Source: an uncultured Collinsella sp. (lineage in GTDB: Bacteria > Actinomycetota > Coriobacteriia > Coriobacteriales > Coriobacteriaceae). Taken from it: a DNA stretch of 11,216 nucleotides. Shown here piece after piece: positions 1 through 5,660 of this stretch. The notes beneath the pieces are model-generated. The model worked only from the letters and a program-made list of their open reading frames with translations. It ran no database searches and was not told the origin of the DNA. The first letter of the stretch is position 1. Each line of letters opens with the position of its first letter. The stretch lies in the NCBI GenBank assembly GCA_902475785.1, contig CABSAN010000064.1, positions 1 through 11,216 on the forward strand, written 5' to 3'. The translations under genes were made by a program, and so were the position numbers.

Positions 1-161
1 CGAGCGGTATGGTCGTCGCCCGCGGTATCGCCGAGGCCGATTCGGACGTGCTGGAGCTTGCAGCCGGCCGCCGCCAGGACCAGATCGCCAGCAACCGCCT
101 GCTCGCTAACCTGGCCGAGAAGCCCGCGATCCATCGAGACAACTTAATTGTCTTTGCATAA
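1..161 (+). CDS. proB: Glutamate 5-kinase, C-terminal end (partial)
   Basis: Only the last 52 codons are present; the reading frame begins at base 3 and ends with TAA at 159-161. Glutamate 5-kinase phosphorylates glutamate with ATP, the first step of cytoplasmic proline synthesis. The visible peptide contains VARGIAEADSDVLELAAGRR and ends HRDNLIVFA. This matches the known tail of ProB, where the C-terminal PUA domain has an 'ARG...' strand, an 'IAGRRS..EI' helix and a terminal 'HRDNL' motif. Codons are rich in G/C at the third position, and the other two frames give poor peptides. proA lies 1.6 kb downstream on the same strand, which supports the call. The kinase domain is outside the window, so the assignment rests on the tail and on context. 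Confidence 0.78.
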   Translation, partial: SGMVVARGIAEADSDVLELAAGRRQDQIASNRLLANLAEKPAIHRDNLIVFA

Positions 162-205
162 AGAAAGACAGCGCTGCGGATCGTTTCCCGCAGCGCTGTC
201 TTTCT
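162..205 (+). terminator. Intrinsic terminator after proB (probably bidirectional)
   Basis: This is a perfect 18-bp inverted repeat, arms 162-179 and 188-205, with an 8-nt loop. It starts on the base after the proB stop codon. The right arm ends TGTCTTTCT, giving a short T-rich run on the plus strand. The left arm begins AGAAAGACA, giving a matching U-rich run on the minus strand. It therefore could also stop transcripts from the convergent hydrolase gene. Confidence 0.85.
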
Positions 206-206
206 C

Positions 207-260
207 GTGCCGGCACCTGGGGACGTTCTTTTTGTGCCGGCAGGTGGGGACTCTCTTTTG
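207..260 (+). repeat. Tandem imperfect repeat holding a bipartite GGGGAC element
   Basis: Two adjacent 27-bp units, 207-233 and 234-260, both begin GTGCCGGCA, carry GGGGAC and end in a T run. Within them, unit A GGGGACGTTCTT (219-230) and unit B GGGACTCTCTTT (247-258) are separated by exactly 16 bp. The self-complementary TGCCGGCA (235-242) lies at the exact centre of that spacer. The same 12-16-12 layout recurs at 8205-8244 on the other strand. The segment lies between the terminator hairpin and the stop codon of the minus-strand hydrolase. Its function is unknown. Confidence 0.7.
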
Positions 261-1679
261 TTAGAAGATCTGACGCAGGTCTCCGCGGTTGAGGGCTTCG
301 TCGAAGAGGCGCTTGAACACCACGCTGCCGTGCAGACCGTCGTGCTCGAACTCGTTGGTCACCCAGGCATGTGAGTTGCCCACGCGGCTGAGCGTGTCGA
401 GCTGCAGGTCCGAATCCACGTACATGTCGTCGAAATACACCGCGGCCTGGAGCGGCACTTCGTTGCAGGCCAGGCGCTGCGGGTCGTAGATCTTGTCCCA
501 GCTTGTGTCTTCCATCAGCAGGTCCATGGCGGGCTTGAAGGGCTTGAGCTCGGGCATCTGCTCAAACATCCACGGGAACATGGCCTCGCCGGTAAACATG
601 AGCGGGCGCGCGAGCGTGTCGAACTCGGCACGGTGTGCCTTCTCTTCTGCCGCGGCCCAGCGAATGGGCATGGTGTCGCCGTCGGCGTAGATGAACTCCT
701 GAAGCGTCCAGTACAGCGGATTCGTGCGCGTGTTGGTGCGCTCGAAGGCGCGCATCAAAAAGCTGTCAGATACCGAGGCGCCGCAGGTCAGCGTGCCGTC
801 GCCGTCAACAAAAGCGTGATCGATAATCCAATGCATGCGCTCAAAGCTCGGCTTCATGCCAAAGTCGCTGCCCATAAGCTGCAGGCGCTCCACCGTCATT
901 GGCGAGCCGTCGGGCAGCGCGGGCTTCTGCTCCTCAAGCGCATCGGCCAGGGCTGCCACGCGCTCGACGTCGGCGGGGTAGCGGTCGTAATACTGCTGCG
1001 TCTTGGCTGCCATGCGTGGGAAGGTGTGCGCGTAGACCTCGCTGGCGCTCGCCGGCACGTGCGGAATGCCGCCGCAGGTAAAGCTTGCCGCCACGCCCTC
1101 GGGGAAGAGCGACAGATAGCTCAACGTCAAAAAGCCGCCGTAGCTCTGGCCGAGCGTGACCCACGGCTTGCCGCCAAAGCCCACCAGGCGCAGGTACTCA
1201 AAATCGCGCACGATGGAGCTGGCGAGGTGGCGCTTGAGGAAGTCCGCCTGCGAGCGGGCCGCATTGGCGCCTGCTGCCTCGGCGCGATCGCCCAAGGCGG
1301 CAATCGTGCGCCCGTCCACGCAGCTACTGCGTCCGGTGCCGCGCTGGTCGGGAAGGACCACGCGGAAGTGCTTGACGGCCTCCTCGATCCAGCCGTCGCT
1401 TGTGGGCGACAGCGGACGCGGGCTCTCGCCGCCGGGGCCGCCCTGCAAAAACAGGAGCAGCGGCAGATCGTCGTTGATGCGGTCGGGCGCGCAAACCACG
1501 CGGTAGAAGAGCTTGATGCTCTCGGGCGCGCCGGCGATTGGTGCCGGCATGGCGCCGCGGCGCATGGTGCTGCCGACGGCCAGGAGCATCGGCTCCAGGC
1601 CGCGCCAGTCAAGGGGGACGTCGATGCTGTGGTCCTCGACATAAAGGCCGGGGACGTGGTACGAAGTGATGAGGGCCAT
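261..1679 (-). CDS. Alpha/beta hydrolase, S33 prolyl aminopeptidase family
   Basis: A 472-residue cytoplasmic serine hydrolase that probably releases N-terminal proline from peptides. Visible motifs are QGGPGGE at residues 79-85 (oxyanion region; this larger prolyl iminopeptidase subgroup has Q where others have H), DQRGTGRS at 111-118 and the nucleophile elbow GQSYGG at 177-182, with Ser179 as nucleophile. A His-rich stretch near residues 446-450 (EHDGLHGS) should hold the catalytic His. No signal peptide is seen. The start at 1679 is chosen over an in-frame ATG at 1760 because GGAAG (1686-1690) sits 6 bases upstream, and because the longer form adds 27 low-complexity residues running through the promoter region. 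The gene converges with proB and diverges from proA, so proline metabolism is a natural setting. The exact substrate is not proven; another S33 peptidase activity is possible. Confidence 0.85.
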   Translation of the reverse strand: MALITSYHVPGLYVEDHSIDVPLDWRGLEPMLLAVGSTMRRGAMPAPIAGAPESIKLFYRVVCAPDRINDDLPLLLFLQGGPGGESPRPLSPTSDGWIEEAVKHFRVVLPDQRGTGRSSCVDGRTIAALGDRAEAAGANAARSQADFLKRHLASSIVRDFEYLRLVGFGGKPWVTLGQSYGGFLTLSYLSLFPEGVAASFTCGGIPHVPASASEVYAHTFPRMAAKTQQYYDRYPADVERVAALADALEEQKPALPDGSPMTVERLQLMGSDFGMKPSFERMHWIIDHAFVDGDGTLTCGASVSDSFLMRAFERTNTRTNPLYWTLQEFIYADGDTMPIRWAAAEEKAHRAEFDTLARPLMFTGEAMFPWMFEQMPELKPFKPAMDLLMEDTSWDKIYDPQRLACNEVPLQAAVYFDDMYVDSDLQLDTLSRVGNSHAWVTNEFEHDGLHGSVVFKRLFDEALNRGDLRQIF

Positions 1680-1717
1680 GTGAGTCTTCCGTTCGTTGCG
1701 GTGTTTCGGGTTGACCA

Positions 1718-1748
1718 ATTCTACCGCCGCGGGCGAGGCCATGCGCAA
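1718..1748 (-). promoter_or_regulatory. Possible promoter of the S33 hydrolase
   Basis: On the minus strand TAGAAT (1723-1718) is a good -10 hexamer, about 40 bases before the chosen start. A weak -35 candidate, TTGCGC (1748-1743), has a long 19-bp spacer. The divergent proA signals lie within the same 112-bp intergenic region. The -10 is plausible and the -35 is weak. Confidence 0.35.
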
Positions 1749-1754
1749 ATCGGC

Positions 1755-1780
1755 TACCATGGTTGCAAACTTCTAGGAGA
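1755..1780 (+). promoter_or_regulatory. Possible proA -10 box and ribosome binding site
   Basis: TACCAT (1755-1760) is a possible -10 box with no clear -35. AGGAGA (1775-1780) is a clear ribosome binding site 11 bases before the proA ATG at 1792. The ATG at 1759, just upstream, lacks a ribosome binding site and is not used as a start here. Confidence 0.35.
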
Positions 1781-1791
1781 AAGGGCCGTCC

Positions 1792-3078
1792 ATGTCGGTC
1801 GATATAGCCACGTATGTCCACGATCTTGCCGTTGCCGCCAAGGCAGCGTCGGCCTCGCTTGCCACGGCGAGCGATGAGCAGCGTCAGGAGGCCGTGCGCG
1901 CCATGGCCGCAGCACTGCGCAACGGTGTCGACTCCATCGTCGCCGCTAACGAGCTCGATATGTCCGCCGCGTGCGATGCGGGCACTTCAGCCGGTCTGCT
2001 CGACCGTCTGCTGCTGACGCCTGAGCGCGTCGAGGGCATGGCCGCCGGTTTGGAGAAGCTCGCCGAGCTGCCCGATCCCGTCGGCCGCGTGCTCGACCAC
2101 CGCGTGCTTGCGAGCGGTGTGGACCTGACCCGCGTGAGCGTGCCGTTGGGCCTGGTCGCCATGGTCTACGAGGCGCGCCCCAACGTGACGGCCGACGCCG
2201 CAGGCATCTGCATCCGTACCGGCAACGCCTGCATTCTACGCGGCGGCTCGCTGGCCTATCACTCGTGTGCCATGATCGCCGAGCTGCTGGCCGATGCGCT
2301 CGAGGCCAAGGGCTTCCCGCGCGAGGCCGTGTCGATGATCGAGTCCACCGACCGCGAGGCTACCGGCGAGCTCATGAAGCTCCGCGGTATTGTCGACGTA
2401 CTCATTCCGCGCGGAGGTGCAGGCCTGATCCAGCGCTGCGTGCGCGAGTCGCTTGTGCCGGTGATCGAGACGGGCACGGGCAACTGCCACATCTACGTGC
2501 ATGAATCCGCCGACTTTGATAAGGCGCTCAACATTATCGTTAATGCCAAGACCCAGCGCGTAGGCGTGTGCAATGCCGCCGAGTCGCTGCTGGTCGACCG
2601 TGCTGTGGCCGATGCGTTTTTGCCTGCGGTCGTTGCTGTATTGCACGACCACGGCGTGCTCATTCACGGCGACGAGGCCACGTGCGCCGCATGCGCCGAC
2701 GCCGGGCTTGCCGAGGGCGACAACTACGTCGCCGCGACTGAGGAGGACTGGGGTCGCGAGTACCTGGCGCTCGAGATGAGCGTGAAGGTCGTGGCAAACG
2801 AGGACGAGGCCATTGCACACATCAACCGCTACGGCACCATGCACTCCGAAGCCATCGTTGCCGAGGACGAGGATGCCTGCGAGCGCTTCCTGGATGCGGT
2901 CGATGCCTCGGCCGTGTATGCCAACGCCAGCACGCGCTTCACTGACGGCGGCGAGTTTGGGCTGGGTGCCGAGATCGGCATCTCGACCCAAAAGCTCCAC
3001 GCCCGCGGCCCCTTTGCCGCCGAGGCCCTCACCACCTACAAATACAAGCTCCGCGGCACCGGCCAGGTCCGCCCCTAA
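1792..3078 (+). CDS. proA: Glutamate-5-semialdehyde dehydrogenase (gamma-glutamyl phosphate reductase)
   Basis: A 428-residue cytoplasmic NADPH-dependent enzyme that reduces gamma-glutamyl phosphate to glutamate-5-semialdehyde, the second step of proline synthesis after ProB. It belongs to the aldehyde dehydrogenase superfamily. Visible family motifs are YEARPNVTADAAG at 126-138, TGNACILRGGS at 143-153, PRGGAGLIQ at 206-214, ETGTGNCHIYV at 226-236 and the catalytic-cysteine segment RVGVCNAAESLLVD with Cys260. Near the C terminus are TDGGEFGLGAEIG and ARGPF. The length is typical of ProA. The start is supported by AGGAGA upstream. proB is on the same strand but is separated by its own terminator and the opposite-strand hydrolase, so proA probably has its own promoter. 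The gene ends 14 bp before palindromic repeat copy 1, the likely terminator. Confidence 0.97.
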   Translation: MSVDIATYVHDLAVAAKAASASLATASDEQRQEAVRAMAAALRNGVDSIVAANELDMSAACDAGTSAGLLDRLLLTPERVEGMAAGLEKLAELPDPVGRVLDHRVLASGVDLTRVSVPLGLVAMVYEARPNVTADAAGICIRTGNACILRGGSLAYHSCAMIAELLADALEAKGFPREAVSMIESTDREATGELMKLRGIVDVLIPRGGAGLIQRCVRESLVPVIETGTGNCHIYVHESADFDKALNIIVNAKTQRVGVCNAAESLLVDRAVADAFLPAVVAVLHDHGVLIHGDEATCAACADAGLAEGDNYVAATEEDWGREYLALEMSVKVVANEDEAIAHINRYGTMHSEAIVAEDEDACERFLDAVDASAVYANASTRFTDGGEFGLGAEIGISTQKLHARGPFAAEALTTYKYKLRGTGQVRP

Positions 3079-3092
3079 ACTCCGTATAAACG

Positions 3093-3133
3093 AAAACCAC
3101 CACAAAGGGGACAGGCACCTTTGTGGTGGTTTT
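3093..3133 (+). repeat. REP-like palindrome copy 1, acting as proA terminator
   Basis: A perfect 16-bp stem has arms 3093-3108 (AAAACCACCACAAAGG) and 3118-3133 (CCTTTGTGGTGGTTTT) and a 9-nt loop GGACAGGCA. The stem ends in T5 on the plus strand and has a matching run on the minus strand, so it can work as an intrinsic terminator in both directions. It begins 14 bp after the proA stop. Copies 2 and 3 have identical arms with the loop reverse-complemented. It lies on the upstream side of the RAYT gene. Confidence 0.9.
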
Positions 3134-3295
3134 TGCTTGTTCGCGCACTCGTTCGTTGCTCAAGTGTATCTAAGCATATTTTCGTTAAGCAATAGATGAC
3201 ATTTCGGCAGGTGGACGGCATAATCGGTGAGTAGATTCTCGCTGCTTTGCATGCGCTGCGGCGGTATGTTTTGATATGAGAGCAAGGAGATGCCC

Positions 3296-4054
3296 ATGTC
3301 AAGAAAACCGCGGCAGAAATCGCAGATTGGCCTGTATCACATTACGATGAGAGGCAACGGCAAACAGCTCCTGTTTGAGGACGATGAAGACAGGAAGCGG
3401 CTGCTGTCACTTGTTCGGTCCTCGGTATTACGATTCAACATCAAACTTATCGCTTGGTGTCTGATGGGCAACCATGTGCATCTTGTTGTAAGCGATCCCG
3501 ATGATAACGTGAGCGAGGCCATGCATCTTGTCATGTCTTGCTACGCGACATGGTATAACCGTCGGCATGGGCATGTCGGCCATGTTTTTCAGGACAGATT
3601 TTCGAGCGCTCCTATTTTGAGCGATGAGTATCTTCTCGATGCTATTCGATATGTGCATTTCAATCCGCAAAAGGCCGGGATTTGTCTGTTCGACGAGTAT
3701 CGATGGAGCAGCCATCTGGATTATGTTGAACGCGACCCGGCCATTGCGACGGTCGATTTAGCGTTTGTTCGCTTTGCGTTTCCGCGCGTTCGTGACTATC
3801 AGGCTTTTATGAGCGCATCGAATGGTGTGGTCGTTCGTCCACCAACGGGTGGACGCATCGATGAGGATGAAGCCCTGGATGTGGGGTTATCTCTGATTCG
3901 CTCGTTCGGTCTGAGCGAGCTTTCCGATGTCAAGGCTCTCGATAAAGTCAAACGAAACGAGATTTTGGCTGCAATGCGGAGGGCCGGCCTTTCAATCCGT
4001 CAGATCCAGCGCTTGACGGGCGTGGGGGAGTGGTCAATTCGCAAGGCAGGTTAG
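3296..4054 (+). CDS. REP-associated tyrosine transposase (RAYT, Y1/HUH family)
   Basis: A 252-residue single-strand DNA nuclease related to IS200/IS605 TnpA. RAYTs bind and cut short palindromic repeats and are thought to spread them. The HUH metal-binding motif is GNHVH at residues 58-62 (His60, His62). A Tyr-rich helix at 83-90 (YATWYNRR) supplies the nucleophile, Tyr83 or Tyr87. The family block GHVGHVFQDRF and the later RYVHFNPQKAG are both present. The tail LSIRQIQRLTGVGEWSIRKA resembles a helix-turn-helix. AAGGAG (3284-3289) lies 6 bases before ATG 3296; an ATG at 3290 touches the binding site and is less likely. The gene is visibly more A/T-rich than its neighbours, which suggests a transferred origin. 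It is flanked by inverted copies 1 and 2 of the 41-bp palindrome, with copy 2 starting 14 bp past its stop. The frame looks intact. Confidence 0.93.
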   Translation: MSRKPRQKSQIGLYHITMRGNGKQLLFEDDEDRKRLLSLVRSSVLRFNIKLIAWCLMGNHVHLVVSDPDDNVSEAMHLVMSCYATWYNRRHGHVGHVFQDRFSSAPILSDEYLLDAIRYVHFNPQKAGICLFDEYRWSSHLDYVERDPAIATVDLAFVRFAFPRVRDYQAFMSASNGVVVRPPTGGRIDEDEALDVGLSLIRSFGLSELSDVKALDKVKRNEILAAMRRAGLSIRQIQRLTGVGEWSIRKAG

Positions 4055-4068
4055 TTCCGATGCAAATA

Positions 4069-4109
4069 AAAACCACCACAAAGGTGCCTGTCCCCTTTGT
4101 GGTGGTTTT
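4069..4109 (-). repeat. REP-like palindrome copy 2, shared terminator of RAYT and HD gene
   Basis: The arms are identical to copy 1 (4069-4084 and 4094-4109). The loop TGCCTGTCC is the reverse complement of the copy 1 loop, so this copy is inverted. It lies 14 bp after the RAYT stop and 15 bp after the stop of the convergent HD gene. It is thus placed to end both transcripts. Confidence 0.9.
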
Positions 4110-4124
4110 AGGTGGCGTGAGCGG

Positions 4125-4724
4125 TTAGGCCTGGAAGGTGTCGCGGTCGGGGGCGAAGGACTGCATGGCTGCGATGGTGCGGTCGAAGAGCTCGGGAAGC
4201 TCCCAGCCCAGCATCTCGGCGCCCTGCGAAATTACGTCGCGCGAGCAGCCGGCGGCAAAGCGCTTGTCCTTGAATTTCTTTTTGAGCGACTTGGTCGTAA
4301 AGTCCATGACGCTCTTGCTCGGGCGCATGATGACGGCGGCGCCAATCAGGCCGGTGAGCTCATCGCAGGCAAACAGGATCTTTTCCATCTGCAGCTCGGG
4401 CTTGGGCAGCGAAGAGTTGAAGTCGGACGTGTGTGTCTGGATGGCACGGATAAGCTCGGGAGACGCACCTTCGCCCTCAAGAATCTCGGCGGCATAGATG
4501 GTGTGGTTCATGGGGTCGTCCTCATGCTCCTCCCAATCCAGGTCGTGCAGCAGACCGACGATGCCCCAAAACTCCTCGTTCTCGGGGTCGAACTCGCGCG
4601 CAAAGTAGCGCATAGTGCCCTCGACCGTCTCGCCATGGGTGATGTGGAACGGGTCCTTGTTGTGCTCGTTGAGCAGTTCGAACGCGCGGTCGCGGGTGAT
4701 TCCGGCGGTAAGCGGCTCTGCCAT
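4125..4724 (-). CDS. HD-domain phosphohydrolase family protein
   Basis: A 199-residue soluble protein. The order of potential metal ligands fits the HD superfamily: His30 (THGET), His60-Asp61 (GLLHDLDWEEH), His74 (NHTIYAAEIL), His98 (IQTHTSD) and Asp121 (ACDELTGLI). Members of this group hydrolyse phosphate esters, often of nucleotides, but nothing here identifies the substrate. The start is firm: AAGGAG (minus strand, 4736-4731) is 6 bases before the ATG at 4724. The gene lies downstream of carD on the same strand, 108 bp away, with palindrome copy 3 between them. It probably has its own promoter. Downstream it shares copy 2 with the convergent RAYT gene. There is no signal peptide or membrane segment. 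Confidence 0.88.
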   Translation of the reverse strand: MAEPLTAGITRDRAFELLNEHNKDPFHITHGETVEGTMRYFAREFDPENEEFWGIVGLLHDLDWEEHEDDPMNHTIYAAEILEGEGASPELIRAIQTHTSDFNSSLPKPELQMEKILFACDELTGLIGAAVIMRPSKSVMDFTTKSLKKKFKDKRFAAGCSRDVISQGAEMLGWELPELFDRTIAAMQSFAPDRDTFQA

Positions 4725-4749
4725 AAGGGACTCCTTGTGCTCGTGGGTA

Positions 4750-4777
4750 TCGATAAGAATGAATACTACTAGAACAA
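4750..4777 (-). promoter_or_regulatory. Possible promoter of the HD gene
   Basis: On the minus strand TTGTTC (4777-4772) and TATCGA (4755-4750) are separated by 16 bp. They lie immediately downstream of palindrome copy 3 and shortly before the HD-gene ribosome binding site. If carD transcripts stop at copy 3, this promoter would be needed. The hexamers are only fair matches. Confidence 0.35.
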
Positions 4778-4778
4778 G

Positions 4779-4819
4779 AAAACCACCACAAAGGTGCCTG
4801 TCCCCTTTGTGGTGGTTTT
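4779..4819 (-). repeat. REP-like palindrome copy 3, acting as carD terminator
   Basis: The arms 4779-4794 and 4804-4819 match copies 1 and 2 exactly, and the loop TGCCTGTCC matches copy 2, so the whole 41 bp is identical to copy 2. It begins 13 bp beyond the carD stop on the minus strand. On that strand the stem ends in a T run, as expected of an intrinsic terminator. Confidence 0.9.
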
Positions 4820-4832
4820 TGGTGCGGATGGG

Positions 4833-5318
4833 TTAGTTGAGGGCGGCTTGGGCTAGGCGGGCTTCGGCGTCCTCCTCGGTGACGCCCAGGGCCACGGCGA
4901 ACTCCTCGATGGAGCGGCGCTTGGCTTCCTTGAGTACGCGCATGTAGTAGGAGCTGGGTTTTTTGTCTGCTTCCTCGGCCTGGCGAATACGGTGCATCAT
5001 GGTTTTTGCCACGCGGACCGTCTCGGGCGCACCCAGCTTAAGCTGCTGCTTAAAGTGCGTCTCCTCGAGCGAGCTGTTGCGCTCGGTAAAGGTGTCGCAC
5101 TCCAACTCGTTGTAGTGGCTCAGCAGGTGCTCGGCATCTTGCTGGGAGATGGCGGCATGCAGACGGTCGGCCTGCGCCACGGGGTACATGAGGATCGTCT
5201 GCGCATGTCCCTGCTTGGTCTCGAGCAACAACATGGGCTGCGGCGTGTCGTCCCTAAAACCGACGACGGTGCAGACTCCCTGACCCGGATGAATGACGTG
5301 TTGACCGATTGAGAACAT
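4833..5318 (-). CDS. CarD/CdnL-family RNA polymerase-binding transcription regulator
   Basis: A 161-residue protein, close to the usual CarD length of about 160. CarD-family proteins bind the RNA polymerase beta subunit through an N-terminal Tudor-like domain and stabilise open promoter complexes, notably at rRNA and housekeeping genes. Residues 1-55 show the typical start MFSIGQHVIHPGQGVCTVV followed by beta-rich sequence with MYPVAQADRL. Residues 60-161 are mostly helical and include KTMMHRIRQAEEADKKPSS and YYMRVLKEAKRRSIEEFAVA. There is no tryptophan anywhere in the protein, although characterised CarD proteins use a conserved Trp in the C-terminal domain to wedge into promoter DNA. The start has a strong GGAGGT (5327-5322) with a short 3-base gap. 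It diverges from argS. A divergent CarD-like paralogue is possible. Confidence 0.9.
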   Translation of the reverse strand: MFSIGQHVIHPGQGVCTVVGFRDDTPQPMLLLETKQGHAQTILMYPVAQADRLHAAISQQDAEHLLSHYNELECDTFTERNSSLEETHFKQQLKLGAPETVRVAKTMMHRIRQAEEADKKPSSYYMRVLKEAKRRSIEEFAVALGVTEEDAEARLAQAALN

Positions 5319-5332
5319 GCTACCTCCAACTT

Positions 5333-5348
5333 ATACGAATTTACGTAT
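5333..5348. other. Small dyad in the carD upstream region
   Basis: ATACG (5333-5337) and CGTAT (5344-5348) form a 5-bp dyad around AATTTA, directly upstream of the carD ribosome binding site. It could be an operator or nothing; it is short enough to occur by chance. The nearby TATTCT on the minus strand could be a -10 box, but I see no good -35. Confidence 0.2.
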
Positions 5349-5477
5349 GTCTAGAATAACACGCTGACGTGCGCAAACCTTCACTTTATGCAGGAAAAGC
5401 ACACAACTCTGATAGGTAAGAGTATTCGATAAATAAAACGGCTTATTCATGCGTTTATGCATTTCCAGAACGTGTAT

Positions 5478-5548
5478 AAATTGCAGGCAAACCGCCAACT
5501 TTGTACCACCGCGCAAGAGCGGTAGTCATTTTTGTGCATATGCAATTT
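5478..5548 (+). other. Nested inverted repeats upstream of argS
   Basis: AAATTGCA (5478-5485) pairs perfectly with TGCAATTT (5541-5548). Inside lies a hairpin with ACCGC (5508-5512) and GCGGT (5519-5523), followed by five T residues (5529-5533). The nested layout could be a short structured RNA or a weak terminator. It lies upstream of the likely argS promoter, so it is probably not part of the argS leader. The rest of the 340-bp carD-argS gap shows no gene. Confidence 0.3.
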
Positions 5549-5593
5549 CGATTGGCTTTACCCTGCGACAGTGTGCGTCGCTTGTGATAGAGT

Positions 5594-5601
5594 GCTACAA
5601 A
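5594..5601 (+). promoter_or_regulatory. Possible extended -10 promoter of argS
   Basis: The sequence TGCTACAAA (5593-5601) reads as an extended -10 box (TG, one base, TACAAA) about 60 bases before the argS start. No convincing -35 is seen. The same TGCTACA string occurs at 7627 and before rho at 8274, which makes a shared promoter type likely. Confidence 0.4.
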
Positions 5602-5660
5602 CTCTGTCTTTTGCCCTACGAGTGACCAAGAGCTCGGGGGCTTTAACACAAGGAGGATCT

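Noticed and set aside
207..260. Direct repeats considered as a CRISPR fragment
   Set aside because: Only two adjacent units with no unique spacers between full repeats, and no cas genes.
1614..1655. GGGGAC strings inside the hydrolase gene (1614-1619, 1650-1655)
   Set aside because: The 6-mer alone is common in GC-rich coding DNA, and the flanking sequences do not match the repeat units. Only the longer units are used as evidence.
633..1877. A 414-residue plus-strand frame across the hydrolase
   Set aside because: It is antisense to a gene with clear S33 motifs and lacks a ribosome binding site; it is a product of high GC content.
5500..5526. T-box-like string (GCGGTGGTAC on the minus strand)
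   Set aside because: A T-box core needs TGGNACCGCG; here the sequence continues with AAAG, and it points toward carD, which is not a usual T-box target.
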